Shown here in pieces: positions 16,201 through 24,155 of a stretch of 64,000 nucleotides of DNA; position 1 is the stretch's first letter; the number at the start of each line of letters is the position of its first letter. Below the pieces are notes generated by a model. That model made no database searches. It was not told the origin of the DNA and was given only the letters and a program-made list of their open reading frames with translations. Made by a program: the position numbers and the translations under genes. The DNA comes from Halovenus sp037080055 (GTDB lineage Archaea > Halobacteriota > Halobacteria > Halobacteriales > Haloarculaceae): NCBI RefSeq assembly GCF_037080055.1, contig NZ_JBAOJI010000006.1, positions 186,001 through 250,000 on the forward strand, written 5' to 3'.

Positions 16201-17265
16201 TCACGCAGCAGCCCGCTGATCGAGCGGGTCTTCGAGTTCGCCCATCACCGCCTCCAGGGCGTCCGTCGCGGTCACCAACCCGACGACCTCGCCGTCTTCG
16301 ACGACCAGCGCCAGCTCTTGATCCTCCACCTGGAACTGGTCGAAGGCGTCGCTGACACTCTTTTCGGCCGACAGCGTCATCGGCGGCGCCGCGATGTCGG
16401 TGAAATCGATCTCCTCGTGTCGGAGGTCCTCGAAGTGGTCGATGATCGACGGCGCGTAGACGATACCGTGGAACTCCGTGAGATCAGTGCCGACGAGCGG
16501 AAACCGTGTGTGCGGCGTGTGCCGGATTCGGTTGAGATTTTCCTCGGGCGAGACGGCTGTGGACAGCGAGACGATTTCCTCGGCGGGATTCATGACCTCG
16601 CGGACGGGAAGCGTTCCGACATCGAGCGCGTTGAGGATCTCTTCTTGTCGCTCGTCGGGGATCTCTCCCTCTTCGAGCAGGGAACCGATCCGGGTGCGCA
16701 GTTGGGCCCGCGACTCGATAACGTCGGTTTCGGTCTCCAGCCACGCGCCGGTCATCTCGATACCGAACAGTCTGAGCGTGGCCTTCGCAACCCAGTCACC
16801 CAGCGTGATGATCGGCGAAATGAGTCGGTGAAACCAGTACAGCGGCGTCGCCCCGTACCGACAGACCTGCCGGGAGCGCTCGACGCCGAGATAGGTCGGA
16901 GTCTGCTCGCCGTGCGTGAGATGCAGGAGATTGATGATCAGAAAAGCGATGACGGCTCCCGCTCCGACAGAAGCCAGCGGCGTCGTGGCGAACACTGGCT
17001 CGAACAGCGAGGCCAGCGCTGGCTCTGCCACGATACCGACCGCGATACTCGACGCCGTAATCCCAACCTGACAGGTCGTCAGATACACCTCCAGGTTCTG
17101 GGTCATCGCCCACGCTCGTTCGAGTGCCTGCGAATCTCCGAGAAACTCCTGTTCGCTGTACTGCCGGGCCCGGGTCAGTGCGAACTCGATCGCAACGAAA
17201 AATCCGTTCGTCAGAATGAGCAACGCACCAGCAACTAACCGAAGACTCACTTCGAGTGAGTTCAT
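16201..17265 (-). CDS. CNNM/CorC-type membrane protein with CBS pair
   Basis: A 354-residue protein with an N-terminal CNNM (DUF21) transmembrane domain and two CBS motifs from about residue 210 onward. The membrane half contains the FALTRARQ, QVGITASSIAVGI and LTHGEQTPTYLG stretches of the family. The CBS half starts near DVGTLPVREVMNP. Relatives are called hemolysin-like but are linked to divalent cation (Mg or Co) efflux. The C-terminal CorC_HlyC domain seen in many relatives is absent, since the protein stops soon after CBS2. ATG 17265 is preferred to GTG 17268. Confidence 0.9.
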   Translation of the reverse strand: MNSLEVSLRLVAGALLILTNGFFVAIEFALTRARQYSEQEFLGDSQALERAWAMTQNLEVYLTTCQVGITASSIAVGIVAEPALASLFEPVFATTPLASVGAGAVIAFLIINLLHLTHGEQTPTYLGVERSRQVCRYGATPLYWFHRLISPIITLGDWVAKATLRLFGIEMTGAWLETETDVIESRAQLRTRIGSLLEEGEIPDERQEEILNALDVGTLPVREVMNPAEEIVSLSTAVSPEENLNRIRHTPHTRFPLVGTDLTEFHGIVYAPSIIDHFEDLRHEEIDFTDIAAPPMTLSAEKSVSDAFDQFQVEDQELALVVEDGEVVGLVTATDALEAVMGELEDPLDQRAAA

Positions 17266-17400
17266 CACCAGTGTTTGCCGGTGATCTTACATAAATCTCC
17301 CCAAAGTTCTAACCAACCTGCGGGGGATTTACGACATCGATAAAACTCCCCTCCTGTACGGTCTGCCTCGGACGTTCGTCTGTGGCTCTTCCCGCCGATT

Positions 17401-17436
17401 CTATATAGATGTATATAGCCAAAAATATCATGATAT
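17401..17436. promoter_or_regulatory. AT-rich promoter with palindromes before the MFS gene
   Basis: The 60 bases before the MFS gene contain CTATATAG, a second TATATAG, and ATATCATGATAT, a perfect 12-bp palindrome at 17425-17436 overlapping the expected TATA position (21-32 bases upstream of ATG 17457). A repressor binding that palindrome would occlude TBP. Next to it, AGTAG-TGC-CTACT forms a further small inverted repeat. The symmetry is observed; regulation is inferred. Confidence 0.5.
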
Positions 17437-17456
17437 AGTAGTGCCTACTCTATCAC

Positions 17457-18632
17457 ATGAGAGAGCGCAGGCGGGTCCTCGCAGTTGCGTCTCTGGCGCT
17501 CTTTCTGTCCGTCCTCGTCTGGTTCAACTACTCGGCGGTCCTCCCGTCGATCGTCGAGGAGTGGGGGTTGTCCGGAACCGAAGCGGGGATCATCTTCGGA
17601 GCCTTTCAGGCCGGCTATCTCGTCGGCATCCTGCCGGCCGGGTGGCTATCCGACCGGTACTCTCCGCGGTGGGTGATCGCCGTCGGCGCGACTGGGACGG
17701 GGATTCCGAGTCTCGTCTTCGCCGGCGTCGCTGACGGGTTCGCCCTCGGCACGTCCCTTCGCTTTCTCTCGGGTGTCTTCGTCGCGGGCGTCTACGTCCC
17801 GGGGATGCGCCTGCTCAGCGACTGGTTTCACGAGGGGATCCGCGGTCGGGCGATGGGTATCTACGTCGGCACCTTCGAGGTCGGGAGTGGACTCTCCTTC
17901 GTCTTCGCAACGACGGCGGCGGAACTGATCGACTGGCGGGCGGCCGTTGCTCTCACCAGCGCCGGAGCGGTGTTCGTCGCCCCGGTCGTCCTCGGATTGA
18001 CCCGAGATCATCCCGACAGAGTCCGAGACGGCGGGCGAGCAGTCGACCGCTCGTTCGTCCGGGACGGGGAGTTTCTCTGTGCGGTCAGCATCTACTCCTG
18101 GCACAACTGGGAACTGTTCGGCGCACGCAACTGGCTGCTGCCGTTTTTGATTGCGACGCCCGCCTTCGCGGCGACTGGCTCGGCCGTTCTCGCTGGTCTC
18201 GTCGTCGGTGCGATGATCGTGATGAGCGGTCTCGGCAACGTTGTCGGTGGCTGGCTCAGCGACCGCATCGGACGACTCCAGACGATCAGTCTCGGCCTCG
18301 CGTCGAGCGCTCTCTTGAGTGCCTTCTTCTGGGCTACCGTTGGGTTCGGCCTCGCTGCGCTTGTTCTCGTGACTCTCCTCTATGGATTCGTGATTGCGAT
18401 GGACAGCGCGCCGACATCGACACTCGTCACCGAAGTCGTTCCCGACAACCGGGTCGGGACTGCCCTCTCCGTCCAGTCGTTCGTTGGCTTCTCGACGACA
18501 GTCGTCTCTCCGGTGGTGTTCGGAATCGCCCTCGACCGCGCTGGCTACGTCGCCGCCTTTCCGACGCTCGCTGCTGGCGCGGCGGTTGGGTTACTGTCGG
18601 TTGGCGCGCTCGTCTGGGTCCGGCGACGGTAA
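17457..18632 (+). CDS. major facilitator superfamily transporter
   Basis: A 391-residue membrane protein with 12 predicted helices. It shows MFS landmarks: the loop 2-3 motif GWLSDRYSPRW (about 60-70), the RFLSGVFVAG helix 4 segment, and a second-half GGWLSDRIGRLQ that mirrors the first. Length is typical. Substrate is not evident. The promoter region is unusually AT-rich with a palindrome, suggesting specific control. It converges on the HTH regulator gene downstream, with 20 bases between the stops. Confidence 0.92.
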   Translation: MRERRRVLAVASLALFLSVLVWFNYSAVLPSIVEEWGLSGTEAGIIFGAFQAGYLVGILPAGWLSDRYSPRWVIAVGATGTGIPSLVFAGVADGFALGTSLRFLSGVFVAGVYVPGMRLLSDWFHEGIRGRAMGIYVGTFEVGSGLSFVFATTAAELIDWRAAVALTSAGAVFVAPVVLGLTRDHPDRVRDGGRAVDRSFVRDGEFLCAVSIYSWHNWELFGARNWLLPFLIATPAFAATGSAVLAGLVVGAMIVMSGLGNVVGGWLSDRIGRLQTISLGLASSALLSAFFWATVGFGLAALVLVTLLYGFVIAMDSAPTSTLVTEVVPDNRVGTALSVQSFVGFSTTVVSPVVFGIALDRAGYVAAFPTLAAGAAVGLLSVGALVWVRRR

Positions 18633-18652
18633 GGGGTCGGCCAGACTGGCGC

Positions 18653-19591
18653 TCACTCGATGATATTCAGGCTCTCGTCGACAGTGAGCGACAGCGAGTC
18701 ACCGTCGATGCGGAAGGTGTACTTGACGCGCAGGGGGTCCGTCGAGAGCACCGTTTCGTCGTAGTTCTGGTGGGCGCGATTGACTGCGGTCATCGAATCT
18801 ACCCCGACCGGATTGAGCCCGTGACCGACGAGAAACTCGACGAACGCGTCGGCCGTGAGCAGTGCCAGTCCGCCGCCACCGCCGGCCTTGTAGATGCAGT
18901 TCGTACAGGTGAAACTGACTCCAGTCGCATAGCGGCTCTGACAGTTTTCACAGAGAGTCTCACCGGTGGTGTGGTCTTCACAGACCGAGACTGTCTGTTC
19001 GATTGTGCCGGAACAGCGGGGACAGAGGCCCTCGGAGAGTGCGTACACTTCCAGGGTGCCGGCGATGCGGGCGGCGTGCAGAACTTCGCTCGGGCTGCGG
19101 TTGCGGACCCCCGCGGGCGGCAAGGGTAGTCGGCCGAGATACCCCTTCGGCGCGTCACTCCCCGTCCCGCCGTCGTATGCACGGCCGTACTGCCCGGCAC
19201 ACTCCGTACAGAACATCCGGACGCTCCCTTCCGTCCACCCAACTTCGATGGGCGCGCCACAGTACTCACAGGGCTCGTCGATCTCCGTCCGTTCGAGCGC
19301 CGGCGTGTCGGTCACTGCCCCCGACAGCACGGCTTCGACGACCCGCCGACCCATCCGGCTGAGTGTGTATCCGTCCTCGGTCTTTCTGACGAACTGTCCG
19401 ACCAACTTCGTGAGATGATAGTTGAACTGCCCCGAATCGTCGACGTCAGTCCTGTCGTACAGTTCGGAGAACTGAAGCGGCTCCGCTGCGGTCCCGAGAT
19501 GTTGCAGAATCTCGACACGCGTCTCGTTGCCGAGCTGAGCGAATGCCTCGTCGGGCGTCAGTATCTCTGCTTGTTCGGCCTCACCTGCCAT
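18653..19591 (-). CDS. winged-helix (ArsR-like) regulator with zinc motifs
   Basis: A 312-residue haloarchaeal regulator. Residues 12-90 make an ArsR-like winged helix (AFAQLGNETRVEILQHL, then SGQFNYHLTKL as recognition region). Three further Cys clusters follow: CEYC with FCTEC, CPRC with CEDH, then CENC with CTNC, indicating structural zinc ribbons in the middle. The C-terminus is a soluble alpha/beta region. This layout is common in haloarchaea but targets are unknown. Its promoter region (19592-19728) has CAGAA-type repeats at about 13-15 base spacing, possibly its own operator. Confidence 0.85.
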   Translation of the reverse strand: MAGEAEQAEILTPDEAFAQLGNETRVEILQHLGTAAEPLQFSELYDRTDVDDSGQFNYHLTKLVGQFVRKTEDGYTLSRMGRRVVEAVLSGAVTDTPALERTEIDEPCEYCGAPIEVGWTEGSVRMFCTECAGQYGRAYDGGTGSDAPKGYLGRLPLPPAGVRNRSPSEVLHAARIAGTLEVYALSEGLCPRCSGTIEQTVSVCEDHTTGETLCENCQSRYATGVSFTCTNCIYKAGGGGGLALLTADAFVEFLVGHGLNPVGVDSMTAVNRAHQNYDETVLSTDPLRVKYTFRIDGDSLSLTVDESLNIIE

Positions 19592-19728
19592 AGGACCCCC
19601 TACACGCTTCGAACACCTAAATCTCCGAACTTCTCGGAATTCATACAGAAACTCCTTTCAGAAAATACGTTTACAGAAATATCATTCAGATTATCCTTTA
19701 ATGTGCGTAGCCCCTTGTCTCTAACACG

Positions 19729-19995
19729 ATGAGACAAATATCCCCAGAACTCGCAGAAGCCTCACGTATCGACCGGAACTCGTACACGCTCGATGGACTG
19801 CTCGTATTCACGGCACTGCTGCCAGTCCTGCTCGTGTTACTGACAGCTCCACAACTCGTCGTCGCGTACGTGCTCGGGGCGTTTTCCGTGCTCGCTCTCC
19901 GGAAAGCCTTCCTGCTCGTCCGCACAGCACTCGACGACCACGAACAGTCCGAAAGGCGGCCTGCGAGCCGAAGCCGCCGTGCGCAGTCCCGCTAA
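19729..19995 (+). CDS. small two-helix membrane protein
   Basis: An 88-residue protein. A polar head of about 20 residues is followed by two close hydrophobic helices (about 24-42 and 45-64), and then a basic Arg/Ser-rich tail. No family is recognised. A CCTTTAATG element near 19694-19702 is at a reasonable promoter distance. It is divergent from the HTH regulator and precedes the lipoprotein gene by 53 bases on the same strand, so the two may be co-transcribed. The positively charged C-terminus suggests that end is cytoplasmic. Function is unknown. Confidence 0.6.
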   Translation: MRQISPELAEASRIDRNSYTLDGLLVFTALLPVLLVLLTAPQLVVAYVLGAFSVLALRKAFLLVRTALDDHEQSERRPASRSRRAQSR

Positions 19996-20048
19996 CGGTC
20001 AGTCGATTCTCACGAGTGTTTATTTTCTCTTTGTTCGTACGCAATTTC

Positions 20049-20573
20049 ATGCGGTATGGCACTCGATCACGCCGTCGAGTCCTCTCCGGTGTCGCCGTGA
20101 GTCTCGGGCTACTTGCCGGCTGTACTACAGACGACGACATCCCGGACGAGGGGGGTACGCCCGATACTGACGGCGCTGAGACTGACCCCTCTGAGCGGCC
20201 AGAACTGGATCTCCGCGAGGCGAACGTCGTCGACCTCTCCTTCGAGGCCGATGGTCGGACGTACACGTTCGATGTCTCGCTTGATCACAACGACGACGGT
20301 GAAGACGGCTACGCGAACTGGTGGCAGGTCGAACGCCTCGACGGAACGAGACTCGGCCGCCGGGACCTCCTTCACGCCCACTCCCAGCAGCCATTCACCA
20401 GGTCCGAAAGCATCGATATCCCTGATAGCGTTTCCTGTGTCGTCGTTCGCGGCCACGACCAGACCCACGGCTACGGCGGACAGGCGGCCGTCCTCGCGCT
20501 CGACACCGGCGAGACAAATTTTGTCGACCAGGGCACGTCGAAACAATCTTTCGCATCTGCAGACTGTCCCTGA
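20049..20573 (+). CDS. Tat-type lipoprotein, unknown function
   Basis: A 174-residue predicted lipoprotein. The leader has RSRRR followed by a hydrophobic core and a lipobox LLAGC near residue 25. An acidic low-complexity linker follows, then a beta-rich domain of about 115 residues with a GYANWWQVERLDGTRLG core, an HAHSQQPFTRS segment and VRGHDQTHGYGG. The two His-containing motifs could bind metal. ATG 20049 is used since an upstream start adds a second hydrophobic stretch ahead of the Tat motif. Its stop abuts the stop of the convergent DUF3006 gene. I do not recognise a named family. Confidence 0.75.
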   Translation: MRYGTRSRRRVLSGVAVSLGLLAGCTTDDDIPDEGGTPDTDGAETDPSERPELDLREANVVDLSFEADGRTYTFDVSLDHNDDGEDGYANWWQVERLDGTRLGRRDLLHAHSQQPFTRSESIDIPDSVSCVVVRGHDQTHGYGGQAAVLALDTGETNFVDQGTSKQSFASADCP

Positions 20574-20840
20574 TCACTCCTCGTCGAGTCGCTCCGAGAG
20601 GCGGTCAAATCGGTCCTGCGCCCGCTCGTGGCGCTCACGTTCTGTCTCCGGCCGGTATTCGATTCTTTCGAGTGTCTCGCCGGACAGTTCGACCTCGAAG
20701 ACGGCCCCCTCGTGATATCCGGCGTCGGGAATCGCCGCTGGGTCGAGTTCCAACTGTTCGCGTGTCTCTCCGGCTTCCAGTAGCAGTACAGCCGTGTCCT
20801 CCTCGATTCGGTCGATGACGCCCGTGTAGCTGTCAGTCAT
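20574..20840 (-). CDS. DUF3006 family protein
   Basis: An 88-residue protein of the DUF3006 type, opening with YTGVIDRIEEDTAVLLLE and closing with a charged helix. The first 60 residues form a small beta barrel; the rest is a coiled helix. The ATG overlaps the stop codon of the metallo-beta-lactamase gene by ATGA, so translation is coupled. DUF3006 proteins are found next to ComEC-like hydrolases in bacteria and archaea, and the pair is probably functional together. The exact job is not known. Confidence 0.88.
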   Translation of the reverse strand: MTDSYTGVIDRIEEDTAVLLLEAGETREQLELDPAAIPDAGYHEGAVFEVELSGETLERIEYRPETERERHERAQDRFDRLSERLDEE

Positions 20841-21778
20841 GAGTCGTTCGGTTTCATCCCGAGCAGTTCGGTCGGATCCGTCGGACCGTCGGTCTCGGTG
20901 CGCACGCTCACCTCGTTTCCGTTGGTCGTGACGACGATATCACCGTGGGCACCGGTCCAGTAGGTCGTGATGTCCAGTTCGCCGAATCGCCTGAGCGTCG
21001 AATTGTGTGGGTGACTGTGTGGACTATCACGGGCGCTCGACACGACGGCGATATCGGGGTCAGCGGTCTCGAGGAACTCTCGATTCGAAGACGTCGAGGA
21101 CCCGTGATGTCCGGCCTGGTAGATGTCGGCGTCGATCTGCCCGCCGAACTCCTCGACGAGGCGGGACTCGGCGACTGCCTCGCTGTCGCCGGTGATCAGG
21201 TAGCCGGTCTTTCCGAACTCGATCAGGAGGGCGAGGCTCTCGTCGTTCAACTCGGCTGCGGTGGCGTTTTTCGGCGGATGCAACACGCTCGCGTCGACGG
21301 CGTCGCCGAACGGGATTGCCGCGCCCTGCTGGACCTGATATAGCGTGACGTTGTGTCGTTCGACTGCGTCGAGATACTCGTCGTACGTCTGGGTCGTATG
21401 GGTCGCTCCGGGGTCGTAGATGGCACCGATGCCGCCACGCTCGCGTTCGTAGGTCTCGATAACAGCCTCGTGTCCGCCGATATGGTCGGCGTGTGGGTGT
21501 GTCGTGACGAGGTGATCGATCCGGTCGACTCCCTGCTCGTCGAGATACGCGAGTACCTCGCTGCCGTTATCTTTGAACCCGCCGCTGTCGATCAGCATCG
21601 TCTCTTCGTCCGGCCCGACCAGCAGCGTCGCGTCTCCCTGACCGACATCGATGTGATGGATTTCGAGTTCACCCGCTGGCGCGGCAGTTGACGGATCTTC
21701 CCCCATCGATAGTGGACCCCCAAAACCCGTGATGACGAGTGTGCCGGCGAGAGCGACGACGAGCAGTGCCCGGCGCAT
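20837..21778 (-). CDS. secreted ComEC/Rec2-like metallo-beta-lactamase
   Basis: A 313-residue protein with an N-terminal signal-type helix (about 4-22) followed by a metallo-beta-lactamase fold of the ComEC/Rec2 C-terminal type. It has the opening HHIDVGQGDATLL, the metal-binding THPHADHIGGH, a later TGDSE, and AGHHGS with VVSSARDSPHSHPH. Stand-alone forms of this domain are thought to cleave nucleic acids or phosphodiesters outside the cell. The signal helix supports export. It lies upstream of and overlaps the DUF3006 gene. It is not a full ComEC channel, since the transmembrane competence domain is absent. Confidence 0.9.
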   Translation of the reverse strand: MRRALLVVALAGTLVITGFGGPLSMGEDPSTAAPAGELEIHHIDVGQGDATLLVGPDEETMLIDSGGFKDNGSEVLAYLDEQGVDRIDHLVTTHPHADHIGGHEAVIETYERERGGIGAIYDPGATHTTQTYDEYLDAVERHNVTLYQVQQGAAIPFGDAVDASVLHPPKNATAAELNDESLALLIEFGKTGYLITGDSEAVAESRLVEEFGGQIDADIYQAGHHGSSTSSNREFLETADPDIAVVSSARDSPHSHPHNSTLRRFGELDITTYWTGAHGDIVVTTNGNEVSVRTETDGPTDPTELLGMKPNDS

Positions 21779-21992
21779 AGCACTGCATTGTCCCGGACTC
21801 GGATTACCGTTGTGGCGGCTTTGCGCCCTATTGACGGATATCTGCCACTCGACTGATCAAAAGAGCCAATGCCGGGGGAATCCAACTCCTCGTAATGAAT
21901 CATGCGGCCCGCCCCTGTTCACGATGTGCCGTCGGTACCCCGTTTTGCCGGTCACCGAATCAGTACATCTCCCGCTACCGAGGTGGACCAGC

Positions 21993-23480
21993 GTGAGCCA
22001 GATCGTCCGCAACGCCGACGAAGCGCGTCATCAACTCTACGAGATCATGAAACGCGACGGCTCCTTCGAGCAGAAAGCGAAGGAGGCCCTCGAACTCGGA
22101 AAAGCCTATCTCGACGTCGATAGCGGCTTTCTCACCCGTATCGAATCCGATACCGACCACTGGGAGACCATCGTCAGTACCGACGGCACCGACGGACTCG
22201 TTCCGCCCGGAATGAAATCGAACCTCAGCGGGACGTACTGCCGGCATACGCTGGAACGGGACTCACCGCTTGCCCTCCACGATATCCCGGGACAACAGAC
22301 CGCCGTCGAGGCGGAGAAATTCGACTGCTATCACGGCACGACGCTGACGGTCAACGACGAAATATACGGGACGGTCTGTTTCGTGGCCGTCGATGCCCGT
22401 AGCGACCCCTTCTCTGAGGCAGAGACGATGTTTGCCGAACTCGTGGGTCGCCTGCTCGAACACGAAATCGAACACGAACGCCAGCGCGACCAACTCGCCA
22501 GACAGACGAGTCTGGTCAACGTCCTCGACAGAGTTCTTCGACACAACATCCGCAACGAACTGACGATCATCCGGGCGAACGCCCGCCTGCACGGCGAGAA
22601 ACACGAGGACTGCTCGGAGTGCGAACAGATCGTCGAATCGACCGACCAACTGATCGGGATGAGCGAAACCGCGCGACAACTCGGCAAGAGTATCAACGCC
22701 GAGTTCGACCGCCGACCGATCGATCTGGTGGCGCTCGTCAACGACCTTGCCCAGCAGGCCACAGAGTCGTACTCGGAGCTTTCGATCACGGTCGATGCCC
22801 CCGACCGCCTCGTCGTCGTCGCATACCCGAGCGTCGAGACGGCACTCTGGGAACTGATCGAGAACGTCGCTAAACACGCCGGCGAGTCCCCAACTGCCAC
22901 CCTTCGACTCCGTGACGACGACGAACACGTCGCAATCGAGATTGGCGACGACGGGCCCGGACTCCCCGAGGCCGAACGCGATGTCCTCCAGACCGGGACA
23001 GAGACCCAACTTGCCCACGGCAGCGGACTGGGGCTGTGGTCGGTGTACTGGGTCGCGGTCAACCACCGCGGTGACCTCGACATCGACACCACTGACGGGA
23101 CTCGCATCACGCTCTCGCTGCCGCGACAGGACGCCGATCTCTCGGACGGGGGCGCGATATCTGCCGGCGAGTTACAGGTCGCACGTGCTGGTGACCGGTA
23201 CGAGACTGCTTTCGACGCCGCGCCGATCGGAGTCGTCATGCTCGCCGAAAATGGCCAGATTCTCGAAGCGAACGACCACGCTGAAACGCTGCTCGATTGC
23301 CCGGTTCCGGAGTCGGCCGGCAAGCAGATCACGAGCGTGCTCGAAACGGCGACCGGCCCGCTCGGAGACGGCTCACTCGCCGATGGCACCGGACAGATCG
23401 AACACCAGGGCCACGCCCTCGATTACCGCCTGACAGCAGACGTGGGTTCGGGCCAGCATCTGCTCGTGATCCAGGAATGA
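21993..23480 (+). CDS. GAF histidine kinase with C-terminal PAS domain
   Basis: A 495-residue soluble kinase. The GAF domain covers about 1-155, with the CRHTLERDSPLALHD segment. A HisKA-like helix carries DRVLRHNIRNEL (phosphoacceptor His), and the HATPase_c domain has DDGPGLP and GSGLGLWSV. Unusually, a PAS domain (YETAFDAAPIGVVML...) follows the catalytic domain at the C-terminus. GTG 21993 is chosen because GAGGTGG lies seven bases upstream; ATG 21924 is an alternative. The stop overlaps the next start by ATGA, coupling the kinase to msrA and hinting at a redox signal. Confidence 0.85.
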   Translation: MSQIVRNADEARHQLYEIMKRDGSFEQKAKEALELGKAYLDVDSGFLTRIESDTDHWETIVSTDGTDGLVPPGMKSNLSGTYCRHTLERDSPLALHDIPGQQTAVEAEKFDCYHGTTLTVNDEIYGTVCFVAVDARSDPFSEAETMFAELVGRLLEHEIEHERQRDQLARQTSLVNVLDRVLRHNIRNELTIIRANARLHGEKHEDCSECEQIVESTDQLIGMSETARQLGKSINAEFDRRPIDLVALVNDLAQQATESYSELSITVDAPDRLVVVAYPSVETALWELIENVAKHAGESPTATLRLRDDDEHVAIEIGDDGPGLPEAERDVLQTGTETQLAHGSGLGLWSVYWVAVNHRGDLDIDTTDGTRITLSLPRQDADLSDGGAISAGELQVARAGDRYETAFDAAPIGVVMLAENGQILEANDHAETLLDCPVPESAGKQITSVLETATGPLGDGSLADGTGQIEHQGHALDYRLTADVGSGQHLLVIQE

Positions 23481-24091
23481 CTATCACGCCAACTGTCCTC
23501 CAAGAATACGACGGCTCGATGCCCGACTCCGCGGTGACGGAGACGGCAACGTTCGGACTGGGTTGTTTCTGGGGTCCTGATGCGGTTTTCGGGGCTCGCG
23601 ACGGCGTCGTCCGAACGCGGGTGGGCTACGCCGGCGGGAGCAAGGCCGATCCGACCTATCGAGCGCTCGGCGACCACACCGAAGTCGTGCAGGTCGAGTT
23701 CGATCCCAGCGAGATCAGCTACCGCGAACTGGTCGAGGTTGCCTTTCACGAGCACGATCCGCGCAGGCGCGCCCGAAAGCGACAGTATCAGGGCCTGATT
23801 CTCACCGAAAGCGAATCCCAGCACGAGACGGTCCTCGACTATCTCGACGAGAGCGACTTCCCTCGCGAACAGATCGAAACGCGGATCGAGGGGCTGGGCA
23901 CGTTCTACGCGGCCGAGGACTACCATCAGAAGTTCAACCTCCGTAGTCACGCCGCAATGCTCGGCGAGTTCGAGGACGCGGGCTACGACGACACTGACAT
24001 TCGTGAATCGCCAGCGGCGGCGAAACTCAACGCCCATGTGACGGGCAAAGAGGTCTCCTTGCCGTTTCTCGACGCTCGGAGTCGGTCGTGA
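23477..24091 (+). CDS. msrA: peptide methionine sulfoxide reductase A
   Basis: A 204-residue (or 190-residue, from ATG 23519) MsrA that reduces methionine-S-sulfoxide in proteins. The catalytic motif is GCFWGPDAVF, where the usual Glu of GCFWG[VA]E is Asp. Downstream are RVGYAGG, HTEVVQVEFDP, FHEHDPRRRARKRQYQG and the YHQKFNLR segment. The ATG at 23477 overlaps the kinase stop as ATGA, which supports it, although the first 14 residues are not conserved. Linking a GAF sensor kinase to an oxidative-repair enzyme suggests control by, or feedback on, redox stress. Confidence 0.9.
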   Translation: MTITPTVLQEYDGSMPDSAVTETATFGLGCFWGPDAVFGARDGVVRTRVGYAGGSKADPTYRALGDHTEVVQVEFDPSEISYRELVEVAFHEHDPRRRARKRQYQGLILTESESQHETVLDYLDESDFPREQIETRIEGLGTFYAAEDYHQKFNLRSHAAMLGEFEDAGYDDTDIRESPAAAKLNAHVTGKEVSLPFLDARSRS

Positions 24092-24155
24092 CGTTTGGGG
24101 TACTCATCGATACGGACAAAAGCGCTTTTGCGTATCGACAGCGGACACAGGGATA

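Noticed and set aside
16201..17265. Hemolysin toxin
   Set aside because: Relatives are labelled hemolysin-like only through an old bacterial name. The CNNM plus CBS layout points to a cation transport role.
21729..21992. N-terminal extension of the GAF kinase
   Set aside because: The frame is open but its sequence is not GAF-like, covers the divergent promoter region, and a Shine-Dalgarno is found before GTG 21993.
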